This document shows positions 33,801 to 43,125 of a stretch of DNA of 64,000 bases, one piece after another. The notes under the pieces were generated by a model. It worked only from the letters and a program-made list of their open reading frames with translations, had not been told where the DNA came from and did not search any database. The translations under genes were made by a program, and so were the position numbers. Within the stretch, counting starts at the first letter, position 1, and the number at the start of each line of letters is the position of its first letter. The stretch comes from Limosilactobacillus secaliphilus (GTDB lineage Bacteria > Bacillota > Bacilli > Lactobacillales > Lactobacillaceae). The stretch spans positions 62,001-126,000 of the forward strand of contig NZ_JQBW01000005.1 of NCBI RefSeq assembly GCF_001437055.1. The letters are read 5' to 3'.

Positions 33801-34784
33801 TCACAGAACAACCACGTGCTTGCCACTAAACTTGCCAGATTCCAAGTTAGCTTGTGCTTGGCCAACTTCTGCCAAACCGTGATAAACCTTGGCGATTGGC
33901 ACAGTCAGCTGCTTTTCCTCAATCAAATGCAGGATGTGGCTGAAGTATTCTGCCGGCAGATCCTTAGCCTCGCCAGCATAACTGGTCAAGTAAACACCCG
34001 TTGGAATCATGAATGGACTAAAGTTGTTAAGTGTCCACTGGCCGCCCAAGGCACCCGTGAAGCAGGTGAACCCGCCTTCTTTAACCAGCCGCATATCTTC
34101 AAACAAAGTTGAGAAGCCAACCAGTTCCAGGGACTTATCCACTTTGTCAGGGGCAATTGCTTGAACCCGCTTGGTGAAGTCTTGATCGTCTAGAATCGGA
34201 TGATCGATCCCCAAGCTCTTCATCTTAGGCAGTTTAGCCTCATTCCGAGTTGAAGCAATCACTTCGGCTCCCATATGATGCGCCAAGACAGATGCCATCA
34301 GGCCAACCGTCGAACTTCCACCCCGGACTAAGAGGATATCACCCTTTTGGACGTGCAGGCCTTGGCTGATTGAACCATGAGCCGTTTGCAGCATTTCAGG
34401 CAGGGCGCCGATGATTGACCAATCCAAATTGCTTTCAAAGGGAATTAAGTTCTTTTCCTTGATCAACATGTACTGGGCGTAAGAACCATCGATGGCACGG
34501 CCCATGCCACCCATCATCGTAGCGACCTGCTGACCTGGTTTGAATGCTGAACCTGGATTGACCTGGTCAACAACACCCACACCTTCGATTCCTAGAATGC
34601 GTGGGAACTTAAAGTCGGGCGAAGATTCACCTTTACGGCTAGTGACTTCCGATTCGTTAACACCAAATGCCTTCACCTTGATCAGCGCATATCCAGGCTT
34701 CAGAGCCGGAACATCCACTGTCGTTGGCTTCATTTCGTGAGCCGCACAAGGACCAGTTAATTGAATTGCTTGCATTGTTGCCAT
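33801..34784 (-). CDS. Zinc-free alcohol dehydrogenase / quinone oxidoreductase (Qor-like)
   Basis: A 327-aa MDR-superfamily oxidoreductase, cytoplasmic. The GroES-like N-terminal half (PALKPGYALIKVKAFGVNESEV) is followed by a Rossmann half with VRGGSSTVGLMASVLAHHMGAEVIA. The catalytic-zinc ligands of alcohol dehydrogenases are missing, which points to NADPH:quinone or enone reduction. ATG 34784 has AAGGGG nine bases upstream; earlier in-frame starts lie before that site. Single gene. Physiological substrate unknown. Confidence 0.85.
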   Translation of the reverse strand: MATMQAIQLTGPCAAHEMKPTTVDVPALKPGYALIKVKAFGVNESEVTSRKGESSPDFKFPRILGIEGVGVVDQVNPGSAFKPGQQVATMMGGMGRAIDGSYAQYMLIKEKNLIPFESNLDWSIIGALPEMLQTAHGSISQGLHVQKGDILLVRGGSSTVGLMASVLAHHMGAEVIASTRNEAKLPKMKSLGIDHPILDDQDFTKRVQAIAPDKVDKSLELVGFSTLFEDMRLVKEGGFTCFTGALGGQWTLNNFSPFMIPTGVYLTSYAGEAKDLPAEYFSHILHLIEEKQLTVPIAKVYHGLAEVGQAQANLESGKFSGKHVVVL

Positions 34785-34876
34785 TTTTGATAACCCCTTT
34801 TCGTTTTTCATAGCTCATTTTGAATATAAGCTATGACGTTGCGGGACAGTCAATTGCTTTCAGATAAAAAATCAAA

Positions 34877-34906
34877 AAGCTTCTTCCTACTATCAGGAAG
34901 AAGCTT
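34877..34906 (-). terminator. Terminator of the acyltransferase gene
   Basis: Perfect 12-base arms AAGCTTCTTCCT and AGGAAGAAGCTT with a six-base loop. T-rich on the minus strand. Confidence 0.88.
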
Positions 34907-34941
34907 ATTCAGCAAACTATTCAAATTAAATGCCAGTCGAT

Positions 34942-36039
34942 TCAACCATTCCTTACACGCCGCCAACCAAGTTTGTTCTTAAAGCTATCCCAAGCACGAT
35001 GAGCAATATAGGAGAAGGCGAAGGACAAGCCGATTGTTAGAATTACGAGTAATGGCAATTTAATCGCAAGGGCCAATTGCGGTGCCAAATGATTGACGGC
35101 CCGGTAACTCCAGTAAAGCCAAAAGACATGGCCCAGGTAGGAGCGATGGGCGTAGATGGCCACCCAGTGAATTAATGGCAGCCATTGATTGCGAAAATGC
35201 TGTAAATAAGACATGAGCGTTGCAATCAAGCAAATCGTACTGAGGTTGTAGAAGATCATTGACGGGAGATAGTAAGGCGCGTTGCTTAACCGCACTGGTG
35301 TCCCATAACTAAAAAAGTTAATGGTCACAATATACAACAATCCCAGCCAGATCACTATCTGACTCAACCAATGCCGCATCAAAAACGGCACTAACCGTTG
35401 GTAAAAGACACATAGTAAGACCCCACTCACACCAAAGATCAGAAAACTTGGGAACAGGCGGTCCATTAAATACCAATCCTGTTTCTGTGGCCCATGAAAT
35501 ACTTCCGTTTCGTAAACGAGATGCCAGCTAACCTCAAATAGCAATGCCAGCAAAAATGTGATGATTCCTCGTTTTGGATGATGCTGGACTAAACGGGCTA
35601 ACCACCAGAAAAAGGGCACTAACACAATAAACTGCAACATCATGACGTTGTACCAAAGATGTGGAGCCGCATTCCCGTTAATGAATTGCCAACAAAATCC
35701 CTGCCAATTGTGATAATGCAGGTGTTGTTGCAATTGGGGAGTTACCAATAAGTAAACCAGCGTCCAAATGATCGAAGGAATGAAAAGAACATGCCAACGG
35801 TTAACCATAAAGCCCGGATAGTCACGCCAGTTAGCGTTGGGGTGGGTACGCATCACTGAGAACAATATGCCAAATATAAAGGCCGATGCGCTGAACTTGA
35901 TCGTTTCATAGATGCCACCCAGAAAAAACTGCTGTCCGACAGGCAAGTTGGTCTGCATTAACATGGCAATGACTGACTGAGTCATGACCGTTGTTACCGC
36001 CAATAGTTTTTCAAGGTCACCGGTATCAGCTTGATTCAA
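34942..36039 (-). CDS. Acyltransferase-3 family membrane protein
   Basis: A 365-aa protein with about ten membrane helices, of the acyltransferase-3 family (OatA/IcaC-like), which O-acylates surface sugars. RWHVLFIPSIIWTLVY is the expected Arg-rich loop before a helix. In the first helix the usual catalytic-site His (as in VxxxH) appears to be replaced: the segment reads TVMTQSVIAML. The TTG start at 36039 has only GGAAAAG upstream, while a much better AAGGAGG lies 23 bases before it with no in-frame start codon at normal distance. The N-terminus may therefore be damaged or use a non-standard start. Confidence 0.75.
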   Translation of the reverse strand: MNQADTGDLEKLLAVTTVMTQSVIAMLMQTNLPVGQQFFLGGIYETIKFSASAFIFGILFSVMRTHPNANWRDYPGFMVNRWHVLFIPSIIWTLVYLLVTPQLQQHLHYHNWQGFCWQFINGNAAPHLWYNVMMLQFIVLVPFFWWLARLVQHHPKRGIITFLLALLFEVSWHLVYETEVFHGPQKQDWYLMDRLFPSFLIFGVSGVLLCVFYQRLVPFLMRHWLSQIVIWLGLLYIVTINFFSYGTPVRLSNAPYYLPSMIFYNLSTICLIATLMSYLQHFRNQWLPLIHWVAIYAHRSYLGHVFWLYWSYRAVNHLAPQLALAIKLPLLVILTIGLSFAFSYIAHRAWDSFKNKLGWRRVRNG

Positions 36040-36159
36040 TGCATTCTTTTCCGTAAGTACGGCCTCCTTCTTAATTTTTAATTTGGTCAGTACAAAAGTT
36101 CAGTGACAATTATTAAACATTACCAACTAAAAGTGTAGTTTCATTATTTTAAACCAAAA

Positions 36160-36190
36160 GACACTCAAGGGAAAAATTCCCTTGAGTGTC
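36160..36190 (-). terminator. Terminator downstream of the monooxygenase gene
   Basis: Perfect 13-base arms GACACTCAAGGGA and TCCCTTGAGTGTC with a short A/T loop, followed by TTTTGG on the minus strand. Confidence 0.85.
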
Positions 36191-36237
36191 TCTCCCATTA
36201 GTCTTCTAGTTCAACAACTCATACGATCTTATCGGCT

Positions 36238-36570
36238 TTATTTACGAATAAATTTTTGATCGCTGGCGGGCATGCCCTGCTGGTCGGTCACATAGCGTTC
36301 CATTTTCATATGAAGATCATACTTTTCGCGGAGGGCTGCCAGCTCATCCATCATCGGTGACGCATGGTGGGCATCCAAAGCCGCCTGATCGTGCCAACTG
36401 TCAATCAACAGAATGGTGTCAGGATCATTTAACGGTTGGAAGTAGTCGTAGCGTTCATTACCCTTCTCGTCACGAATCCGCTGAGCCACTCCGCTTTTCT
36501 CCATCTCCCGAGCAAACGCCTGCGCGCTACCATTCTTGCCCGTGTAATATAAGTTGACTACCAGACTCAT
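36238..36570 (-). CDS. Antibiotic biosynthesis monooxygenase-like (YgiN family) protein
   Basis: A 110-aa ferredoxin-like dimeric alpha-beta barrel protein. Characteristic are the start VVNLYYTGKNGSAQAFAREM and the segment LLIDSWHDQAALDAHHASP. Members oxidise quinols or act in detoxification; many have no known substrate. It lies beside aldo/keto reductases and a quinone-oxidoreductase-like gene, suggesting a carbonyl/quinone redox role. GAAGGGAG precedes the start. Confidence 0.8.
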   Translation of the reverse strand: MSLVVNLYYTGKNGSAQAFAREMEKSGVAQRIRDEKGNERYDYFQPLNDPDTILLIDSWHDQAALDAHHASPMMDELAALREKYDLHMKMERYVTDQQGMPASDQKFIRK

Positions 36571-36626
36571 CGTTCATTACTCCCTTCAACTGAAGTTATG
36601 CTTTTTCACCCGAGTTAATCAAGGTT

Positions 36627-37490
36627 TTATTGATTGGCACCTGGCCGACCGCCTTGAACAATGGCCTTCATAGCAGCTGGATCATGCGGGTCAAAGAATT
36701 GACTTTTGTGACGGTCAAGCTGGCCAATCATCTGCATTTCGTCGTAAGATAAGCTGAAATCAAAAATGTCGAAGTTCTCTTGCATCCGCTTGCGGTGCAC
36801 ACTCTTAGGGATAGTTACAATCTTACGCTGCATTAACCAACGGAGGATAACTTGTCCAGTCGTCTTTTGGTGCGCTTGGGCAATTGTTTGCAAAGTCTGA
36901 TTAGTGAAGATTTGGTCCTTACCTTCCGCAAATGGTGCCCAGGCTTCCGGCTGAATTCCCTGTGATTGATTAAAGGTAACATTTTCCCTCTGCTGGTTCC
37001 ACGGGTTGACTTCAAGCTGATTGACTTGTGGCTTAACTTGATTAAACAACATTAGATTTGTCGTTTGGTCAGGTGAAAAGTTGGAGATCCCGATGGCCCG
37101 CAGTTTGCCAGCTTGGTAGGCTTTTTCCATTGCCCGCCAGGCATTGAAAACATCACCATATGGCATATGAATCAGATAGAGGTCAATATAATCGAGGCCG
37201 AGGGCAGACAGCGAATGGTCAATCGCCTTTTCTGGGGCGGCTCCCTGGTAATCTGAAATCCACATTTTTGAAGTAATGAAAAATTGATCGCGGGGAATGC
37301 CGCTTTCTCTAATTGCCTGCCCCACAGCCGCCTCATTCCCATAGGTGGCCGCCGTGTCAAATAGACGATAGCCAACTTGAATGGCTTGAGATACAGCACG
37401 CCGGCATTCATCTAAATCATCCATTTGAAAAACGCCAAAACCCAATTGGGGCATTTCAACTCCATTAGCCAGTTTGATTGTTTCCACCAT
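36627..37490 (-). CDS. Aldo/keto reductase (2,5-diketo-gluconate reductase type)
   Basis: A 287-aa NADPH-dependent carbonyl reductase with TIM-barrel fold. The catalytic tetrad is visible as Asp45, Tyr50, Lys75 and His108 (FDTAATYGN, TSKMW, YLIHMPYG). The C-terminal IPKSVHRKRMQEN binds the 2'-phosphate of NADPH. ATG 37490 is used because GGGG lies six bases before it; the ATG two codons earlier abuts the site. It is close kin to the products at 39696 and 40590. Confidence 0.92.
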   Translation of the reverse strand: MVETIKLANGVEMPQLGFGVFQMDDLDECRRAVSQAIQVGYRLFDTAATYGNEAAVGQAIRESGIPRDQFFITSKMWISDYQGAAPEKAIDHSLSALGLDYIDLYLIHMPYGDVFNAWRAMEKAYQAGKLRAIGISNFSPDQTTNLMLFNQVKPQVNQLEVNPWNQQRENVTFNQSQGIQPEAWAPFAEGKDQIFTNQTLQTIAQAHQKTTGQVILRWLMQRKIVTIPKSVHRKRMQENFDIFDFSLSYDEMQMIGQLDRHKSQFFDPHDPAAMKAIVQGGRPGANQ

Positions 37491-37526
37491 TATCATCCCC
37501 TGCTTGCTTAATCAACTTTAAATTGT

Positions 37527-38531
37527 TTATTTAACATCTTTTGGCAACATACCATCAGGATTATGGTCGAGTGCGCCAACGATTTCATGGGCCGTGTATG
37601 GTTCGTCTAAGTATTTAACTTCATCCGTTGATAGTTGCACATCAACTGCCTTGGCCGCGTCATCCAAATACTGTTCTTTCGTAGCACCGACAATCGGGGC
37701 GGTAACTCCCTTCGCCCATTGCCAAGCTAAAGCAATCTGTGACATTTTAACCTGATGTTGGCTTGCTAATTCAGCGACCCGTTTAATAATTGGCATGTCC
37801 TGCTTTTTAGCATGGTCATACTTGGCCCGTTCTGAAGTGTCGGTTTCATTACGCTTGGAATGGCCTTCCCAAGTTGGCCGGGTTAAGTGACCACTGGCCA
37901 ATGGACTGTATGGCATCAGCATGACCCCATCCTGCTTGCAGATCGGAATCAGTTCGCGTTCGTCCTCACGGTACAAAAGGTTGTAATGATTTTCCATTGC
38001 CACAAAACGATGCCAGCCATTCTTTTCAGCCACGTGCTGCATGTTCTGGAACTGGTAGCCGTACATTGCGGAAGCACCGATCGTACGAACTTTGCCTTCC
38101 TTGATCAAATTATCCAGTGCTGCCATTGTTTCTTCAATCGGGTGATCATAGTCAAAACGGTGAATAATGTATAAGTCTAGATAATCGGTGCCCAATCTTT
38201 TAAGGCTGCCGTCAATTTCGCGGTTGATTGCTTCTTTGGAAAGTCGACCATCATTGAAATACACTTTGCTGGCGATGACCACTTTATCCCGGGGAACCTG
38301 GTTTTTCTTCAACGAACGGCCAATATATTCTTCGCTGGTGCCCATGCCGTATACGTTAGCGGTATCGAAAAAATTAATGCCCAGGCTGAGTGCGTGCTGA
38401 ACCATCTTATCCGTGTCATCTTCGTCCAAAATCCAACGGTAGGTTTTCAGAGCTGGCTTGCCAAAGCTCATCCCGCCGATTGCGAGTTTAGAAATCTTGA
38501 TATCAGTTTGTGGAATTTGACTATATTTCAT
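37527..38531 (-). CDS. Aldo/keto reductase (YhdN/Tas type)
   Basis: A 334-aa aldo/keto reductase of the AKR11/12-like type, longer than the other three in this cluster. Asp56, Tyr61 and Lys89 of the tetrad are visible (FFDTANVYG, IASKVYF), with His in LYIIHRFD. The C-terminal APIVGATKEQYLDDA is the cofactor loop typical of this type. AAGGAG precedes ATG 38531 by nine bases. It lies 36 bases upstream of the reductase gene at 36627 and is probably cotranscribed with it. Confidence 0.92.
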   Translation of the reverse strand: MKYSQIPQTDIKISKLAIGGMSFGKPALKTYRWILDEDDTDKMVQHALSLGINFFDTANVYGMGTSEEYIGRSLKKNQVPRDKVVIASKVYFNDGRLSKEAINREIDGSLKRLGTDYLDLYIIHRFDYDHPIEETMAALDNLIKEGKVRTIGASAMYGYQFQNMQHVAEKNGWHRFVAMENHYNLLYREDERELIPICKQDGVMLMPYSPLASGHLTRPTWEGHSKRNETDTSERAKYDHAKKQDMPIIKRVAELASQHQVKMSQIALAWQWAKGVTAPIVGATKEQYLDDAAKAVDVQLSTDEVKYLDEPYTAHEIVGALDHNPDGMLPKDVK

Positions 38532-38716
38532 CACCAATCACTCCTTCACGTTAATTATGGGTTGCTCGTGGAGTAATGTGAAATGCCTATTAATAGTTAT
38601 TAAATATTCAATTCAGGCATAAGTTTTACAATTCATAAACGAACAGCCCCTATATTCCAATCGTAGAAAATATAAGGGCTTGATATATCAATTTCAGACG
38701 CTACGTCAGCTAAGCC

Positions 38717-39577
38717 TTACGAACGTTTACTTTCAGCGGGCCACAGTGTAATTAGTTTTTTGAAAACGGGCTGCAATCGTTTGCGTTGCGTTTTTAAATA
38801 GGAAATGTAGAAGGGCATCGTAGCCGCCGCATCATTGATCGGGATAGTGATTCGGTCGTTAAGTGGCTTGTGTGCCGTCATGTTGGTGCTGAAATACGGA
38901 AAATTAGAGTAACGAGTAATTTCGGTCAGGGCGTCCTGCTCAGCTTGATAAAGAAACTTAGCGTTGGGAATATGATCCTGAATGATTTGCTTCCAGGGGC
39001 CAATATCATTCAGGACGATAAAGCTTAATCCTTGAAGTTCTTTAAAAGAGATTGCTCGTTTACTAGCAAGAAACATGAACTGATCAAGGTTAACGTAAAG
39101 GTGTTCTATTCCGACATAGAGTGATTCAACTTGGTCAGTTTGCGTCTCGTGATTCGTGAAGCAAAAGGTATGCTGATTGGTTTGCAAGTCTTTTACAATG
39201 TCTCGTGGCTGAACAAAGGTGCGGTCAATCTTTAGGTCAAAATACTTAGCTAACCGGTTGGCAACCACCAAAGGCCCTGGGGCGGTAGATCCCACCATGA
39301 TAGTCTGTTGGGTCAATGCAAAGTTTTTTACCTGAGTAACAAACTCCTGGTTGGCATTCAAAAGCTGCTTTGCCTTGCGCGCAGCTAAGTTACCGGTTTT
39401 AGTCAAGGTGATTTTATTGGGTTGGCGATCAAAAAGCTTGACATTAAGTTCACTTTCCAGCTTTTGCATCCCCCTGGTCACAGTCGGCTGAGTTATCTTT
39501 AGTTTGGCTGCTGTCTTGGCAAGCGTTTTGTTTTCACTGAAGGCCACTAGTTCTGCTAGCAAGTAGTTTTCAATCAT
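38717..39577 (-). CDS. LysR family transcriptional regulator
   Basis: A 286-aa LysR-type regulator. The N-terminal winged helix covers about residues 1-65 with LAKTAAKLKITQPTVTRGMQKLE; the effector domain follows. It is divergent from two aldo/keto reductase genes and shares a 118-base region with them that contains a perfect AGTATAC-N7-GTATACT repeat, so it most likely controls those genes and itself. The effector is unknown, perhaps a reactive carbonyl given the targets. Confidence 0.9.
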   Translation of the reverse strand: MIENYLLAELVAFSENKTLAKTAAKLKITQPTVTRGMQKLESELNVKLFDRQPNKITLTKTGNLAARKAKQLLNANQEFVTQVKNFALTQQTIMVGSTAPGPLVVANRLAKYFDLKIDRTFVQPRDIVKDLQTNQHTFCFTNHETQTDQVESLYVGIEHLYVNLDQFMFLASKRAISFKELQGLSFIVLNDIGPWKQIIQDHIPNAKFLYQAEQDALTEITRYSNFPYFSTNMTAHKPLNDRITIPINDAAATMPFYISYLKTQRKRLQPVFKKLITLWPAESKRS

Positions 39578-39595
39578 GTCATTACCTCCGTCTCC

Positions 39596-39616
39596 AGTAT
39601 ACAGTAATCGTATACT
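39596..39616. promoter_or_regulatory. LysR operator between the regulator and the aldo/keto reductases
   Basis: Perfect seven-base inverted repeat AGTATAC (39596-39602) and GTATACT (39610-39616) with a seven-base spacer. It contains the T-N11-A pattern of LysR sites. A TATAGT -10 for the plus-strand genes lies at 39662-39667. Confidence 0.7.
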
Positions 39617-39695
39617 ACCATCGAAATATAGTAATTTTCTTTTTGAAAAACTGCCGCTAGGATATAGTCAAAAATTAGTTTAGGAGGGCTTAAGC

Positions 39696-40574
39696 ATGAC
39701 AAACATACCAACAGTTAAGCTAAATAATGGTGTTGAGATGCCGACACTCGGCTTTGGTGTTTTCCAGATATCCAATCTAAAACAGGCAGAGCAGTCCGTG
39801 ACCGACGCCCTTAACACCGGCTACCGCTTAATTGATACTGCAGCAGCTTACCAGAATGAAGTAGCGGTCGGTAACGCCATTAAAAATAGCAGTGTCAAGC
39901 GGGAAGATGTCTTTGTCACTTCTAAACTCTGGGTTGCTGATTTTAACTATCAGCGGGCCAAAGCAGGAATTGACACTTCACTGCAAAAGCTAAGTTTAGA
40001 CTATATGGATCTTTATTTACTGCACCAGCCATACGGCGACACTATGGGTTCTTGGCGGGCGTTGGAAGAAGCCCAACGCGAAGGTAAAATCCGGGCAATT
40101 GGAGTTTCAAATTTTTACTCTGATCAGTTGAAAGACTTAGAGTTAACCATGCCTGTCAAGCCAGCCGTCAACCAGATTGAAGTCAACCCATGGTACCAAC
40201 AAACCCGCGAAGTTAAGTTTAACCAAGAGGAAGATGTCCATGTCGAAGCCTGGGCACCGTTTGCCGAGGGTAAGCACAACATCTTTAGCAACGAAACGAT
40301 TGCTGCTATTGCCGAAAAGTATGGCAAGAGTAACGGCCAGGTCATTCTCCGTTGGCTCCTCCAGCGGGGCATCATCGTCATTCCAAAGTCTGTCCACCAG
40401 CAGCGGATGGCTGAAAACATTGACGTCTTTGACTTTGAGCTCAATACCGACGAAATGAAGACTATGGCCACACTTGACAAGGGTGAAAGTCAATTCTTTG
40501 ACCACCGTGATCCCGTTACGATCGAGCAAATCTTTGGTTCCAGTTTAAAAACTGTTCAAAACGACGAAAAATAA
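39696..40574 (+). CDS. Aldo/keto reductase (2,5-diketo-gluconate reductase type)
   Basis: A 292-aa NADPH-dependent reductase. Tetrad residues are Asp47, Tyr52, Lys77 and His110 (IDTAAAYQN, TSKLW, YLLHQPYG). A strong AGGAGG precedes the ATG. It is the first of two adjacent reductase genes (15-base gap) divergent from lysR, and closely resembles the product at 36627, pointing to local duplication. Likely substrates are aldehydes or alpha-dicarbonyls. Confidence 0.92.
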   Translation: MTNIPTVKLNNGVEMPTLGFGVFQISNLKQAEQSVTDALNTGYRLIDTAAAYQNEVAVGNAIKNSSVKREDVFVTSKLWVADFNYQRAKAGIDTSLQKLSLDYMDLYLLHQPYGDTMGSWRALEEAQREGKIRAIGVSNFYSDQLKDLELTMPVKPAVNQIEVNPWYQQTREVKFNQEEDVHVEAWAPFAEGKHNIFSNETIAAIAEKYGKSNGQVILRWLLQRGIIVIPKSVHQQRMAENIDVFDFELNTDEMKTMATLDKGESQFFDHRDPVTIEQIFGSSLKTVQNDEK

Positions 40575-40589
40575 AGGAGTAATTTAAAC

Positions 40590-41453
40590 ATGACAACACC
40601 AACATTTAAACTCAACGATGGCAACAATATCCCTTCATTCGGTTTTGGAACATTCCAAATTCCAGCCGATGGTTCCACCTATGAGGCCGTAAAACAGGCC
40701 CTTGCTGCTGGCTATCGTCATATTGACACTGCTGTTGCATACTTTAATGAAGAAGAAGTCGGTAAAGCCATTAAGGACAGTGGTCTTCTACGTGATCAAG
40801 TCTGGATTACCTCTAAGCTTTGGCTGCAAGACTACAAATATGAGGACGCCAAGAAGGCCATCGACACTTCATTAACAAAACTCGAGGTAGATTACCTGGA
40901 TCTTTACTTGCTTCATCAACCATATGGGGCCGTTGATGAGGCGTGGCGGGCCCTTGAAGAAGCCCAAAAAGCGGGTAAAATCCGGTCAATCGGGGTTTCC
41001 AACATGACGCCGAAGCTGTGGGAAAAATGGGTACCAAACTTCAACGTTACCCCAGCTGTTAACCAAGTCGAATTCAACCCCTACTTCCAGCAAAAGAAAT
41101 TACGAAAAATTTTGGCTAAGTCTCACACGACGTTAGAAGCTTGGGCCCCACTGGGTCAGGGCAACCAAGACCTATTTAACGAGCCACAGTTGAATGACAT
41201 CGCCAAGAAATATGGCAAGGACGTCGGTCAAATCATCCTCCGCTTCGAACACCAAGAAGGAGTTATCATCTTTCCAAAGTCAGTTCATGAGGCGCGGATT
41301 AAGTCAAACCAGAAAATCTTTGACTTTGAATTGACTTCCGACGAGATGGACGCAATCCGGGCAATGGATAAAGGTAAGGGAATGCATGACCCAGACGCGC
41401 CAGGCGTAGAAGCAGCCCTGTTAAACGCATTTGATGTGCATGCTAATGATTAA
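40590..41453 (+). CDS. Aldo/keto reductase (2,5-diketo-gluconate reductase type)
   Basis: A 287-aa reductase, second gene of the pair. Tetrad residues Asp46, Tyr51, Lys76, His109. The cofactor loop reads IFPKSVHEARIKSN, a variant of the IPKS motif. AAAGGAG precedes the ATG. It is more distant from the other two short reductases than they are from each other. Confidence 0.92.
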   Translation: MTTPTFKLNDGNNIPSFGFGTFQIPADGSTYEAVKQALAAGYRHIDTAVAYFNEEEVGKAIKDSGLLRDQVWITSKLWLQDYKYEDAKKAIDTSLTKLEVDYLDLYLLHQPYGAVDEAWRALEEAQKAGKIRSIGVSNMTPKLWEKWVPNFNVTPAVNQVEFNPYFQQKKLRKILAKSHTTLEAWAPLGQGNQDLFNEPQLNDIAKKYGKDVGQIILRFEHQEGVIIFPKSVHEARIKSNQKIFDFELTSDEMDAIRAMDKGKGMHDPDAPGVEAALLNAFDVHAND

Positions 41454-41602
41454 TAATTAATGAAATCGAGTCTGCAGCGAAGGCACTAGTGTCTCTATTT
41501 CATCTTCATACTTAGATGCATTCTAGCCCCATACCCTCCACCGTTACATTTTCGGCAAGGATTATTCTCAAAAGTGAGTTTGCCAAGAGATATTAATATG
41601 CA

Positions 41603-41636
41603 AAAAGCCATTCAGTTTGGACACTGAATGGCTTTT
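41603..41636. terminator. Bidirectional terminator between the reductase pair and the MFS gene
   Basis: Perfect 13-base arms AAAAGCCATTCAG (41603-41615) and CTGAATGGCTTTT (41624-41636). Confidence 0.88.
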
Positions 41637-41700
41637 AAATTTCATGAACTAAGACCAGAAACGTTGATCAACCCTTGTCCATCAAAGGTTAGTGTGACGA

Positions 41701-43095
41701 TTAATCCTTCTTTGGCAGCGTGGTGTAGACCATGAACAACTCGATTAGCAATACGACCAACAAAACCAAGAAGGCGTGCTGTGAACCGACTGCTGTTGTC
41801 TGGCCTAAAGAAAGAGAATGATTCATTTGGCTAGCGGCCACAATCGCTGAAGCAACCGACGTAACAACCGCACCGGCAAACTGTTGCAGGGTATTCAAAA
41901 TCGCATTGCCATCACCATTATCCTGATCCGGCAGGTTGGCCAAAGCACTCGTCATAATGTTGCCAAACGAGAGACCGGCACCCACCATAAACGATAGGTA
42001 GAGGAAAATGATGACCAGATTCGTCATCCCTTTAGTTGCCAAACAGGAAAAGCCAATCACCGCAATCAAATTCAGGATGACACCAGTCAGAACCGGTTTC
42101 CGTGCACCAAACTGATCCAGCAGGCGCCCGCCAAACGGACCTGTAATCGCACCAAGACCAGCCCCTGGCAATACAATCAGCCCTGCCATCATCGCATTAT
42201 CATGATTAACTAGCTGAATGTAGTTAGGTATCAGAAACGAAAGGCCCAGCGCGGACAACTGAAACAACAGAAAGGCCAGCGCCAGCTTAGCAAAATTATG
42301 GTTGAAGAAGAGTTTGAGCTTGACAATAGGGCTCGCAATTTTCAGCGAACGGGTAATGAAAGTTACTGCTCCAATCAGTCCCAAGACAAAACTCCCCATT
42401 ACCATCATGGATACAAAGGGTTGGCTGCCCATGTTCGCAAAACCCGTCGTCAAACCAGCAAACATGAAGATCAACTCGATTAAACTCAGCCAGTCAAAGC
42501 TCGTTTTAACCAAACGATTCTTCTGGCGAATGGTGATTGTTCCCGTAATGAAAGAAATGATCAACAGTGGCAGTAGGAGGATGAAGATCCACCGCCAGCC
42601 AAGGGAGTTAACCAAAATCCCACCATAAGTAGGGCCAAGGGCTGGCGCAATCCCGGTGATCATCGTTCCCAGACCCATCATCGTGCCAACGCGACTCTGC
42701 GGCACCCAGTCGAGGATGATGTTAAACATTAACGGTAATGCCACCCCGGTTCCAATTCCCTGTACCAAGCGGCCGACTAACAGAAACCAGAAGTTCGGCG
42801 CAAGGGTATCGATCAAAAGGCCAGCGGTAAAGGTCAAGTTGGCGAAAATAAAGAGATGCTTCGTCGCAAATCGACGTTTCAAATAAGCGGACAACGGCAC
42901 CGTCAGTGAAATCGTCAGCAGGCAGATCGTCGTCATCCATTGCACCAGATCAGTGGAAATGTTGAACTCCCGCATTAGGGTTGGAAATGAGATGTTAACC
43001 GCCGTCTCAACAATCACCCCAGCAAAGGACATAATTCCGGTTGCGATAACTGCCAGAACTATCCAAGGTTGAATCTTTTCGTTTTGTTTTTCCAT
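41701..43095 (-). CDS. MFS multidrug efflux transporter (DHA2, EmrB/QacA type)
   Basis: A 464-aa drug:proton antiporter with about 14 membrane helices. The DHA2 pattern is visible in MTTICLLTISLTVPLSAYL followed by the Arg-rich loop KRRFATKHLF, VGRLVQGIGTGVALPL and the antiporter motif C-like ALGPTYGGILVNSLGWRWIF. ATG 43095 is preceded by AAAGGAGCT; the in-frame extension upstream runs through a terminator hairpin and is rejected as the main start. The leader contains an operator-like palindrome and an attenuator. The drug profile cannot be predicted. Confidence 0.88.
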   Translation of the reverse strand: MEKQNEKIQPWIVLAVIATGIMSFAGVIVETAVNISFPTLMREFNISTDLVQWMTTICLLTISLTVPLSAYLKRRFATKHLFIFANLTFTAGLLIDTLAPNFWFLLVGRLVQGIGTGVALPLMFNIILDWVPQSRVGTMMGLGTMITGIAPALGPTYGGILVNSLGWRWIFILLLPLLIISFITGTITIRQKNRLVKTSFDWLSLIELIFMFAGLTTGFANMGSQPFVSMMVMGSFVLGLIGAVTFITRSLKIASPIVKLKLFFNHNFAKLALAFLLFQLSALGLSFLIPNYIQLVNHDNAMMAGLIVLPGAGLGAITGPFGGRLLDQFGARKPVLTGVILNLIAVIGFSCLATKGMTNLVIIFLYLSFMVGAGLSFGNIMTSALANLPDQDNGDGNAILNTLQQFAGAVVTSVASAIVAASQMNHSLSLGQTTAVGSQHAFLVLLVVLLIELFMVYTTLPKKD

Positions 43096-43125
43096 AAGGG
43101 ATTCAGCTCCTTTTTTACTCAAAAC

